Source: Gemmatirosa kalamazoonensis
Lineage (GTDB): Bacteria > Gemmatimonadota > Gemmatimonadetes > Gemmatimonadales > Gemmatimonadaceae
Direction of reading: 5' to 3'
DNA: 64,000 nt
NCBI RefSeq assembly: GCF_000522985.1
Contig: NZ_CP007129.1
Location: 806,001-870,000, forward strand
Part shown: piece after piece, positions 47,208 to 55,300 of the stretch
How the letters are laid out: every line of letters begins with the position of its first letter
Position numbering within the stretch: the stretch's first letter is position 1
Notes under the pieces: generated by a model
The model's database searches: none
The model's input: only the letters and a program-made list of their open reading frames with translations
Told to the model about the DNA's origin: nothing
Program-made: the position numbers and the translations under genes

Positions 47208-47306
47208 GCCTAACGCCAGAGTTCAGCTGCGGAGCCGCGAGGCTGGAGCTATGCTGCCGGCGTGGAGAGCATGCGCGGCTCCGTCAGCTGCAACGATTCG
47301 TTAGCC
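47208..47306 (-). repeat. attC site
   Basis: 99 bp. R' GCCTAAC, R'' GTTAGCC, class A, stem GGAGCCGCG/CGCGGCTCC. Confidence 0.9.
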
Positions 47307-47687
47307 AGCCGTTCGACGGACGTAGGCTGCCGGATCGGGGAAGCGCAACAGCGTCCAGCGGAGCCGCTCGCCGAACGTACCCCAGTCATCAACCACGCCG
47401 CCGTCGGCCACCGCGCCTAAGACACGACCGATCCCCCACTCCTCCTCCACTTCGTCGTACCCAAGCACCACGGGTCCGTCGCGCGCCACGACCCACACCG
47501 GCGCGCCAACCTGTCGGCCATCGAACTCCCAGCGGTGCTCCATCCGCACCGGCGGCACCTGGCATCGCCGGTACGTGGGCAGTACCTCGGCGTCGAGGCT
47601 TGCGACCTCGTCGGCCAAGAGCGCCTGGAACTCCGCAGACGTCAAATCCGGGACTTGGTCGGAGAGCGCGGGCTCGCTTGGGGACAC
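47301..47687 (-). CDS. Hypothetical protein
   Basis: 128 residues, acidic. MEHRWEFDGRQVGAPVWVVARDGPVVLGYDEVEEEWG looks like an immunity-type or SMI1-like beta segment, followed by ERLRWTLLRFPDPAAY. Family not assigned. Confidence 0.58.
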   Translation of the reverse strand: MSPSEPALSDQVPDLTSAEFQALLADEVASLDAEVLPTYRRCQVPPVRMEHRWEFDGRQVGAPVWVVARDGPVVLGYDEVEEEWGIGRVLGAVADGGVVDDWGTFGERLRWTLLRFPDPAAYVRRTAG

Positions 47688-47713
47688 TTTCCGCTCCTAC
47701 GAAATGTGTGGCT

Positions 47714-47809
47714 GGCTAACGCCAGAGTTAAGCTGCGAAGGCGCGAGCGTGAATTCCGCCGCCGCGAGGGGCGCTGCGCGCCTTCGTCAGCTTCAACGAT
47801 TCGTTAGAC
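47714..47809 (-). repeat. attC site, class B
   Basis: 96 bp. R' GGCTAAC, R'' GTTAGAC. L-boxes TTAAGCTG/CAGCTTCAA, stem GAAGGCGCG/GCGCGCCTTC. Confidence 0.9.
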
Positions 47810-47825
47810 GTCGGCTCGCAGGGCG

Positions 47826-48200
47826 CTAGCGTATCGGCTCGCCGGTCCGCGCGCGCCGCTCGACGGCACGGACGAGGTGCCGCTCACCCGACGCCGCGGC
47901 GGCCGCGAGGACGGACGCCGGGCACTCCGGCAGCTCCACGATGCGGTGCCGCATCGCGGCGCCCATCCCGTGCGCGTCGGGGTCACGCGCCCCGAGTTCG
48001 TAGAGCGCCGCGGCCAGCTCGGCGCTGAGCGGCCGCCGCTCGGCGAGGAACTCAACGAAGGCCTGCCACCGGTAGTGCTCCGGGCTCCGGTCCTCACCCG
48101 ACGCCCACTCGGCCCGCAGGGCCGCCAGGCGCTCGGGCGTGACCAGACCGAGCGCGAACCAGGCGTCGCCGAACTGGAACGGCGTCTCCTCAGGTGTCAT
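47826..48200 (-). CDS. Hypothetical protein
   Basis: 124 residues, helical. PFQFGDAWFALGLVTPERLAALRAEWA and EHYRWQAFVEFLAERRPLSAELAAALYELG. It may be related to short helical scaffold proteins; family unknown. Confidence 0.58.
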   Translation of the reverse strand: MTPEETPFQFGDAWFALGLVTPERLAALRAEWASGEDRSPEHYRWQAFVEFLAERRPLSAELAAALYELGARDPDAHGMGAAMRHRIVELPECPASVLAAAAASGERHLVRAVERRARTGEPIR

Positions 48201-48215
48201 CGGATGCTCGTCGAC

Positions 48216-48313
48216 GTCTAACGCTGGAGCTCAGCTGCGAAGCCGCAGGGTTGGAGCTATGCCGCCGGCGCGGAACGTGGCGCGGCTTCGTCAGCTGCAG
48301 CGATTCGTTATGT
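48216..48313 (-). repeat. attC site, class G
   Basis: 98 bp. R' GTCTAAC, R'' GTTATGT. L-boxes GCTCAGCTG/CAGCTGCAGC, the only site of this class; stem GAAGCCGC/GCGGCTTC. Confidence 0.9.
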
Positions 48314-48610
48314 GGCTGGCTCGGAGACTTCAGCAGGGGGATCGTCGAGCGTGAGCTCCGACAGCGCGTTTAGCGCGGCGATCCATGCCTGCCGCTCAGC
48401 TGGGCCGTCGGGCGAGCCCAGGTCCAGCGAGACCTGCTCCGCCCCGTCGCCTTGCCGCACGAACTCGACGGCCCGCACGACAGCGGTGAACCCGCCCGCC
48501 GCCCGCGCAACCATCCCCGGCCGCACCTCGCCGTCGAGCACCTTCCCGCCGACCGCGACACGCCGGCCAGAGAAGAGCGCCCAGACATCGTCAACTCGGA
48601 ATCGTGCCAT
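48308..48610 (-). CDS. Hypothetical beta-barrel-like protein
   Basis: 100 residues from ATG 48610. MARFRVDDVWALFSGRRVAVGGKVLDGEVRPGM resembles the start of a translation-GTPase domain-2 barrel (V.DVF...G.G.V..G.V..G). The similarity to the gene at 18064 is only in the general pattern. Function unknown. Confidence 0.58.
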   Translation of the reverse strand: MARFRVDDVWALFSGRRVAVGGKVLDGEVRPGMVARAAGGFTAVVRAVEFVRQGDGAEQVSLDLGSPDGPAERQAWIAALNALSELTLDDPPAEVSEPAT

Positions 48611-48628
48611 TCGATGGTGTGTGTAGCC

Positions 48629-48722
48629 ACATAACGCCCGAGCTAAGCTGCGGGCCGACTTCATAATTGCGCGCGAAGCGCGCTTCCGCAGCCGACCCGT
48701 CAGCTTCAGCGATTCGTTAGGT
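48629..48722 (-). repeat. attC site, class D
   Basis: 94 bp. R' ACATAAC, R'' GTTAGGT. L-boxes GCTAAGCTG/CAGCTTCAGC, stem CGGGCCGAC..., loop GCGCGAAGCGCGCTTCC, a relative of the GCGAGCGAAGCGAGC loops. Confidence 0.88.
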
Positions 48723-48728
48723 AGCCGC

Positions 48729-49019
48729 TCAAAGCGGTCGGTTCGGTCGCTCAAGTCGCCAGTTCGCGACGTGCACGGACTGCAGTCGCGCTAGGTGCTC
48801 GTCGAGCTCGGCCGGCCGGAGCACGCTCCAGACCAACCCGCACTCCGAGCAGCCGCGCGCACCTCCTGCGAGGTCGACACCGACCCGCAGACTCGGCAGC
48901 CGGGCGGCATTCGCCCGAAAGCGGACGCCGTCGCTCTCGCCCGTGAACTCGCCGTGCACGAGACGACGCGACTCGCAGCGGGGGCAGGCGCTCAGCGCCT
49001 CGCGATGGACAGTTCCCAT
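48729..49019 (-). CDS. Zinc-ribbon protein
   Basis: 96 residues. Two CxxC knuckles (ACPRCESRRLVHG near residue 12 and GCSECGLVWS near residue 57) with a beta segment between, as in small zinc-ribbon proteins. The C-terminal half is a helix (PAELDEHLARLQSVH). Function unknown. Confidence 0.65.
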   Translation of the reverse strand: MGTVHREALSACPRCESRRLVHGEFTGESDGVRFRANAARLPSLRVGVDLAGGARGCSECGLVWSVLRPAELDEHLARLQSVHVANWRLERPNRPL

Positions 49020-49049
49020 TTCTGTGTGTGCGCGATGAGCCGTGTGGCT

Positions 49050-49147
49050 ACCTAACGCCAGAGTTAAGCTGCGGAGCGGCAGGGTTGGAGCCAGGCTGCC
49101 TGGTTGGAGCGGTGCGCCGCTTCGTCAGCTTCAACGATTCGTTAGAC
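49050..49147 (-). repeat. attC site, class B
   Basis: 98 bp. R' ACCTAAC, R'' GTTAGAC. L-boxes TTAAGCTG/CAGCTTCAA, stem GGAGCGGC/GCCGCTTC. Confidence 0.9.
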
Positions 49148-49453
49148 AGCTGCGCGCGCCTGTTTGCCTCTGGGACGGGCACGATGGACAAGCGATGCCG
49201 CGGCCGGGGCGCAGAGCGCCAGCGTCGCACCCAGCGCGAGAAGGGAAAGGATCAGCACCATCCCGAGGAAGGGGGCGGCGCGGAATAGCGCGCCCCAATC
49301 AGGCCACAGGAGTCGCCACGTCGGATACGGGATCAGCCAGTAGAACTTGCCAAGTCGGTGGAGCTGCAGCCAGAGCAGGCCGACGTCCAGGGCTACCGTC
49401 ACGACCCAGAGGGCGGCGAGTTGCTTCCACAGCGGCGCGGGCTGGAATGACAT
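49142..49453 (-). CDS. Small membrane protein
   Basis: 103 residues with two membrane segments (LAALWVVTVALDVGLLWLQL and FLGMVLILSLLALGATLAL), a Trp-rich loop between, and a basic tail. No family recognised. Confidence 0.6.
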   Translation of the reverse strand: MSFQPAPLWKQLAALWVVTVALDVGLLWLQLHRLGKFYWLIPYPTWRLLWPDWGALFRAAPFLGMVLILSLLALGATLALCAPAAASLVHRARPRGKQARAAV

Positions 49454-49468
49454 GATCTGTGAATAGCT

Positions 49469-49564
49469 GTCTAACGCCAGAGTTAAGCTGCGAAGGCGCA
49501 GACGTGATCGGTGCTGCCGGGAGGAGGCATGCGCGCCTTCGTCAGCTTCAACGCTTCGTTAGCT
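49469..49564 (-). repeat. attC site, class B
   Basis: 96 bp. R' GTCTAAC, R'' GTTAGCT. L-boxes TTAAGCTG/CAGCTTCAA, stem GAAGGCGC/GCGCCTTC. Confidence 0.9.
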
Positions 49565-50047
49565 CGCAGGGACGTACGGAGGCCGCCGACTCACGTACAC
49601 CGCGAGTTCGTCGCGGGCGACCGCCTCCGCTGCCTCAGTGTCCGAGATCCACGGGCGCTCGCCTGCGCGGACCGAGTGGAAGTGGATGATCGGATCGTCG
49701 AGCTTCGTCACATACACCCGGAACACGCGGTTGGGAAAGTCCTGGCCGAGCTTCGCCAGCCACATCTGCCCGATCCGCTTCGCCAGCTCCCAGGCAGCCG
49801 CGAACTCCGGGTGGGCCGCGTCCGGCCGGTCACTGTCCCACTCTGGGTCGTGGATCAGCGGTATCGCGTGGCGGAACTCGTCGAAGAGGTGCGTGTGGCC
49901 GAAGAACCGCTCGAACGCGGCGAGGTTCTCGAACTTCTCGGGCGGCGACGTGACCCGCGTGCCCGCCAGTAGCACCGCACCGTCGCGCTCCTCGAACGCG
50001 GGCCAGAACACGTCGGCGAGGCGGCGAGCGGTCGAGATCCGGATCAC
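49559..50047 (-). CDS. Hypothetical protein, 162 residues
   Basis: Soluble. RRLADVFWPAFEERDGAVLLAG, ERFFGHTHLFDEFRHAIPLIHD, FAAAWELAKRIGQMWLAKLGQDFPN and FRVYVTKLDDPIIHFHSVR. A well-formed alpha/beta protein of an unassigned family. Ends at its attC R'' core. Confidence 0.62.
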   Translation of the reverse strand: MIRISTARRLADVFWPAFEERDGAVLLAGTRVTSPPEKFENLAAFERFFGHTHLFDEFRHAIPLIHDPEWDSDRPDAAHPEFAAAWELAKRIGQMWLAKLGQDFPNRVFRVYVTKLDDPIIHFHSVRAGERPWISDTEAAEAVARDELAVYVSRRPPYVPAS

Positions 50048-50072
50048 TGGGTTGGCGACGGAGTGTGTTGCG

Positions 50073-50168
50073 AGCTAACGCTGGAGTTCAGCTGCGAGGG
50101 CGCGAGCGTGAATTATGCGGCCGCGAGGAGCGCTGCGCGCCCTCGCCAGCTGCAACGATTCGTTAGCC
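50073..50168 (-). repeat. attC site of the first cassette
   Basis: 96 bp. R' AGCTAAC, R'' GTTAGCC, class A, stem GAGGGCGCG/GCGCGCCCTC. Confidence 0.9.
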
Positions 50169-50510
50169 GGCCCTCGAGGGTGCGTCGGGCTCCCGAAGCA
50201 CAGCACCCCGGCGCACCTCCTCCAGCAATTGGCGTTGGGCGGTGGCGTTCGCGTCGAACGCCACCCTCTGCGCCTCGGTGGCGAGCAGCGCCCGGAGCTT
50301 GACGTTGCGCTCGACCATCGAACGGAGATCGCGCTCCCAACCATCTTCTCCCGGGGCCGGCGGCTCGCTCCGCGCGAGCACATCGGCGCGGATGACTGCC
50401 TCCGCGCCCTCCCGCTCGGCGTCGCTCAACGCCACGCCGCGGAAGAGCGCAGCGAGCGCGAAGTCGACCTGCTGGTCCGGCGTCGCCCGAATCTCGAGTA
50501 TCGGGGACAT
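50163..50510 (-). CDS. Hypothetical protein, duplicated cassette (first in array)
   Basis: 115 residues from ATG 50510, GGAGG eight bases upstream. Same helical protein as at 38764. Being first, it is the gene most likely to be transcribed from any promoter at the integrase end. Confidence 0.65.
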   Translation of the reverse strand: MSPILEIRATPDQQVDFALAALFRGVALSDAEREGAEAVIRADVLARSEPPAPGEDGWERDLRSMVERNVKLRALLATEAQRVAFDANATAQRQLLEEVRRGAVLREPDAPSRAG

Positions 50511-50548
50511 GGCGTTTCCTCCCAGAGTCTCTGTGAGCTTGCGCGTCC

Positions 50549-50620
50549 GGCTAACGCGGATTAGACAGGTCTGCGTCCGCCCCGCACCCGCCCCCTCTCG
50601 CGCAATGCCTGCCGACTGAC
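50549..50620 (-). promoter_or_regulatory. Presumed attI site
   Basis: The last crossover core (GGCTAAC on +, that is GTTAGCC on minus) with no attC stem to its right; the sequence after it (GCGGATTAGACAGGTCTGCG) is unlike every attC right arm. Position between the first cassette and intI makes this the attachment site. The right boundary is a guess. Confidence 0.65.
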
Positions 50621-50826
50621 AGAATGACATGGCGGTACCAGAACCGCCAGCGACGCAATCGGTTGGACGATCCGCCGCGGGCCACGCTCCACGACAACGC
50701 TGCGAGGAAACGCTGCGGAGCAACACCACGGTCCCGTCGCCGGCCGGCCGCCCACGGGACCCACGGGGCCGAGACGCGTGCGGGACCGCGGTGAACACGG
50801 GTGGACCCTCACGATCGATCGATCGC
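50621..50826. other. Intergenic region between intI and attI
   Basis: About 200 bp with no supported gene. A cassette promoter directed leftwards would be expected here, but I cannot point to a clear -35/-10 pair. Alternatively cassettes are read from intI transcription, since intI points towards the array. Confidence 0.4.
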
Positions 50827-51786
50827 TCAGTGCATGTCCAGCGGACTGCGCACGCCCGACGCGCTCCGGTTCAGCACGTGCGTGTAGATCATCGTCGTAC
50901 TCACGTCGCGGTGGCCGAGCAGCTCCTGGATCGTGCGGATGTCGTACCCACCCTCCAGGAGATGCGTCGCGAACGAGTGCCGGAAGGTGTGGCAGGTCGC
51001 ACGCTTCGTGAGTCCCGCCTGCAGCACCGCGACGCGGACCGCGCGCTGGACCGCGGACTCGTGGAGATGGTGGCGACGTCGAACGCCGGATGCCGCGTCG
51101 AGGTACGTGCGGGTCGCGGGAAAGATCCACTGCCAGGGCCACGCCGTCCCCAGCAATGGTGACTTCCGCAGCAGAGCGTTCGGCAGCACGACATACCCGC
51201 CACCAGCCGATCGGTCCGCGTCGTGCTGCGACCGAACGGCGTCGAGATGGTCGACCAGCGGTGCACACGCCGCGTCGGGCAGCATCGTGACGCGATCCTT
51301 GTCCCCCTTGCCGGCGCGCACGACGATCGAGCGCGACGCGACGTCGACGTCCTTGACCCGCAGGGTGAGCGCCTCGAGCAGTCGCAGCCCACTGCCGTAG
51401 AGGAGCATCGCCACGAGGCGCGAGGCGCCGTGCATGCACGAGAGGACGCGGTCGACCTCCTCGCGCGTGAGGACGACGGGGAGCCGCTTGGGACGCTTCG
51501 CGGGCGCGAGGCCCGGTACGACACCGAGCGGGTCGCCGAGGACGTCGCGATAGAGGAATTGCAGCGCCGCGAGCGCCTGGTTCTGCGTGGACGCAGTGAC
51601 CTGCGCGTCGGTCGCGAGCGACGTCAGGAAGCGGCCGACGTCGTGTGACGTGAGCTCGCTGGGATGGCGCAGCCCCGACCAGCGGACGTAGCGGCGCACC
51701 CACGCCACGTACGCGTCCTCGGTGCGCCGGCTGTAGTGCCGCACGCGCAGCGACGATCGGACGTTGTCGAGGAGGCGGGATCGCAT
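50827..51786 (-). CDS. intI: Integron integrase IntI
   Basis: 319-residue tyrosine recombinase that moves cassettes between attC and attI. All catalytic residues are visible: Arg in YGSGLRLLE, Lys in RAGKGDKDR, His-x-x-Arg in [16 protein letters not shown], His in [10 protein letters not shown], Tyr in MIYTHV. The IntI-specific extra helix between the Lys and the H-x-x-R box is present ([12 protein letters not shown] through [17 protein letters not shown]), which separates it from XerC/D. N-terminal SAM-like domain [24 protein letters not shown]. Its 3' end faces attI and the array, the reverse of class 1 integrons. It appears intact. Confidence 0.95.
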   Translation of the reverse strand: MRSRLLDNVRSSLRVRHYSRRTEDAYVAWVRRYVRWSGLRHPSELTSHDVGRFLTSLATDAQVTASTQNQALAALQFLYRDVLGDPLGVVPGLAPAKRPKRLPVVLTREEVDRVLSCMHGASRLVAMLLYGSGLRLLEALTLRVKDVDVASRSIVVRAGKGDKDRVTMLPDAACAPLVDHLDAVRSQHDADRSAGGGYVVLPNALLRKSPLLGTAWPWQWIFPATRTYLDAASGVRRRHHLHESAVQRAVRVAVLQAGLTKRATCHTFRHSFATHLLEGGYDIRTIQELLGHRDVSTTMIYTHVLNRSASGVRSPLDMH

Positions 51787-51810
51787 GGGACCGGGCGCGC
51801 GCCGGCGCGC

Positions 51811-52230
51811 TCACCACGTCACCGCCACCTCCCATCCGTCCAGCTCACCACCGTACTCCGCGGCGACCTCGCCGAGCTCCGTGCACGCGGCGTGGATCGC
51901 GCGCTCCGACGGGATCGCGTGCGTCGTCACGAGACAGAGCCACGAGGTCCCCATCGCCGCGCGCTCGATGCGCACCGCGAGCTTCGGCGCGTCGATCCGC
52001 AGCGCCGCCACCTGCGCGCTCGCGCTCTCCGCTGCACGCAGCGTGGGGAAGTGCAGGTAGTAGCTCACCTCCGTCGGCTGCGCGGCATCGACGCCGACCT
52101 CGCGCAGGGCGCGGAACACGTCGCGCTTGGGTCGCGCCGATCGCATCGCGCGCCGGCGCACGAGCAGCAGGACGAGCAGCAGATCGAGGGCGAGAAAGGC
52201 GCCGAGGATCGCGAGCACGGAGCGAGACAT
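51811..52230 (-). CDS. RraB-domain (ribonuclease E inhibitor-like) membrane protein
   Basis: 139 residues from ATG 52230. One N-terminal membrane helix (VLAILGAFLALDLLLVLLLV), then a soluble domain: EVSYYLHFPTLRAAESASAQ, GTSWLCLVTTHAIPSERAIH, VAAEYGGELDGWEVAV. This matches the RraB fold (regulator of ribonuclease E activity B). Membrane anchoring is unusual for RraB. Next to intI but not part of a cassette. Confidence 0.75.
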   Translation of the reverse strand: MSRSVLAILGAFLALDLLLVLLLVRRRAMRSARPKRDVFRALREVGVDAAQPTEVSYYLHFPTLRAAESASAQVAALRIDAPKLAVRIERAAMGTSWLCLVTTHAIPSERAIHAACTELGEVAAEYGGELDGWEVAVTW

Positions 52231-52372
52231 GGGACGCGGGGCACGGGGCGGCGAGAGGGTCCGGCACCCGCATGATGCCGCGCGGCCCTCGACCCACCGC
52301 ACCGCGGCGACGCGCGGCGGTCTCGCACGACGCACGACGGCCCGCCGCGATGAGAGGGCGGGCCGTCGAGGT

Positions 52373-52379
52373 GCCTAAC
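52373..52379. other. Intergenic GTTAGGC heptamer
   Basis: GCCTAAC on + strand, 19 bp past the protease gene stop, isolated from any attC arm. Confidence 0.5.
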
Positions 52380-52397
52380 GAACCGGCGATCGGGCCG

Positions 52398-55300
52398 TCA
52401 CGGCTCCGGTAGGCGCTTCCCCCACGTCGGCGGCGGCGGCTCCTTCGAGGCGCGCGCCACCGGGTGCTCGGCCAGCTGCTTCAGCGCCTCCTGCACGGCG
52501 CGCTCGAGCTGCGGGTCGTGCCCCGCGATGACCTCCTTCGGCCAGTTCTCGACGTCGACGTCGGGCGTCACGCCCTCGTTCTCCACCGCCCACTTCCCGT
52601 CGCGCGAGAAGAAGCCGAAGCGCGGGGCGATCATCGAGCCGCCGTCGACGAACGGCGGCGTGTCGGTCGTCGCGACGAGGCCGCCCCACGTGCGCTTGCC
52701 CACCAGCGTGCCGAGCTTCCGGCTCTTGAACATGTACGGCATCAGGTCGCCGCCGGAGCCGGCCATCTCGTTGACGACCATCACCTTCGGGCCCCAGATC
52801 CCCTCCGCGGGACTGGTGTACGGGTACCGGTCGCCGACGGGATTGTTGAAGTACCCGTCGAACGTGCGGCCTAACAGATCCACGATGTAGTCGGCCGCCG
52901 AGCCGCCGCCGTTGTACCGCTCGTCGATGATGGCGCCCTGCCGGTCCTGCTGCGCGAAGTAGTAGCGGTTGAAGCTCGTGTACCCGGGCTGCCCGGTGTT
53001 CGGCAGGTACACGTAGGCGAGCTTGCCCCCGGACAGCGAGTCGACGAGCCGGCGGTTCCCCTCCACCCACGCGCGCGTGCGCAGCCCCTGCTCGTTCGCG
53101 ATCGGGAGCACGGTCACCTGCCGCGCGCCGACGAGCGTCGGCTGCGCGTTCACGGTGAGCACGGTCTGACGGTTCGCGGTGCCGTCGAGCAGGCGGTAGA
53201 TGTTGTCGGGCGCGCGCAGCTCCACGCCGTTGATCGCGAGCACGTAGTCGCCGCGCTTCACGTTCACGCCGGGCATCGCCAGCGGCGCGCGCAGCTCGGG
53301 GTTCCACGACTCGGCGTCGTAGATCTTCGCGATGCGGTAGCGGCCGTTCTCCACGGTGAAGTCGGCGCCCAGCAGCCCGACGGCGGGCGGCGCGCCGGGA
53401 CCGGTCTGCGGCGGGCCACCCATGTCGCCGCCGCGCACGTACGAGTGCCCGATCGCGATCTCGGCCCCCATCATGTCCATGAGGTAGTTGAGATCCGCGC
53501 GATTCACGACGTACGGCAGGAACGGCGCGTACATCTGCTTGTCCTTCGCCCAGTCCGTGCCGTGCATGTTCGGCACGTACAGGTTGTTGCGCTCGTTGCG
53601 CCACCCCTCGTCGAAGATCTGCTTGAACTCCGCCCTCGGGTCGACGTACGCGCGCAGCGACGCGGTGAGGCGGCCGGTGTTCGCCGCCGGCGGCGCCTTG
53701 TCGGCGTCGACGAGATAGAGACCGCCCTGCCCGCCCGGCGCGCGGTACAGCAGCTTCTTGCCGTCCGCGCTCACGACGTACTGCGCGACGCCCTGCACGA
53801 ACGGCTGCGCGCGTCGCGTCGAGAGCTGGAAGCGGTGCACGGTGCCTAACGACCCGCCGCCGCCCTGGCCGCCGCCGGGCCGCTCGCTGGTCCCCGTCTC
53901 CGGCAGCGGCTCCAGGAAGAACACCGTCCCCGGCGCGCCGGCGTGGAGCTGCTCGTAGTCGCGCGCGGCGACGTTGTCCACGGCGACGATGCGCTGCTGG
54001 ATGCCGTCGAAGTCGATGCGCACGGGGAGCGTGGAGCGTGGAGCGGAGAGCGTGGAGCGTGCGGTATCGGACCGCTCCGCGCTCCCCGCTCCACGCTCCG
54101 CGCTCGGCGTGCGCCGCGTCGAATCGGTGTTAGGCGCTTCTCGGCCGGGCTCACGAGGAGCTCTGCCCGCACGCGCCGCCTCCTCGTCGCTCTCCGGCAG
54201 CAGCGGCGACGAGTCGGCCTTCGACAGCACCATCAGGTAGAGCGACTTCGTCTCCGGTCGGTCGTACGCCGACATGTCGAGCAGGCCGGAATGCAGCGCG
54301 AGGTTCGTCGACGCGAGGAACCACAGGTACTTGCCGCCCGCGTCCCACGCCGGCGACGTGGCGTCGGCGAGGCCGTCGGTGATCTGCCGCTTCTCGCCCG
54401 TGTCGACGTCGTACAGATAGAGCGCGCGGTAGAGCGACTTCAGGTGCTTCGGGTACGCGATCCACTTCGAGTCGGGGCTCCACACCGGCACGAGCGTGCG
54501 CGCGGCGTGGAAGTACGGATCGTTGTCGGCGATCTTCGCGGCGCCCGTCGCCACGTCGACGACCCACAGCCGCAGATGCGTGTCCTGGAACGCGATCTTG
54601 CGTCCGTCGGGCGACCACGCCGGCGCGTACGGTCGGCTCGGCTCCGGCAGCACGATCTCGCGCGGCGGCGTGAGCCCGTCCTGCGCCTCGATGTAGAGAC
54701 GATACTCGCCGCTCCTGTCGCTGAAGTACGACACGAACCGACCGTCGGGCGACCACTGCGGCAGGATCTCCGCCGACGCGCTCGCGTTCGTCAGGTTGCG
54801 CGGGTCGCCCTTCTCCGCCGGAATGGTGAAGATCTCGCCGCGTGCCTCGACCGCGGCGCGGCGCCCCGTCGGCGAGAGCGCGAGCGACGTGATGCGCGGC
54901 GTGACGTCCTTCCACTGCGGCATCATCCACGGGAAGTCGCCGGTGGCCGAGATGGGGACGACGTGCTCGCGGCCCGTCTTCGGATCGAGCTCGTGGATCT
55001 GGCCCGCCTGCTCGAACACCACCGCCGCGTTAGGCGCCCCGCCGGCGTCGAGCGCCTTCACGTCGAAGTCGCGGAAGTGCGTGAGTTCCGCGAGTGTCTT
55101 CGCGCGCGTGTCGTACGACCACACGTTCGCCACGCCGTCGCGGTCGGAGATGAAGTACACGACGTCGCCGATCCACGCGGGGTCCATCTCCTTCGAGTCC
55201 ACCCACGGCGTCGTGGTGACGTCGTGCGTGGCGAGGTCCATGATCCAGATCGGCCGGTTCTGTCCACCGCGATAGTTGCGGCGCTCCTCGTCCCACGAGT

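Larger units (their letters stand above)
50073..50555. repeat. Duplicated cassette E, copy at attI
   Basis: First cassette of the array, a near-identical copy of 38674-39156; similarity ends at the R'/attI crossover core at 50549-50555. Confidence 0.9.

Noticed and set aside
4262-50555. CRISPR array
   Set aside because: The repeats are spaced by whole genes (300-900 bp), are themselves palindromic stems with variable loops, and an integron integrase, not Cas genes, lies next to them.
50561-51835. 424-residue minus frame overlapping intI
   Set aside because: The intI frame contains the full set of recombinase residues; the longer frame is low-complexity.
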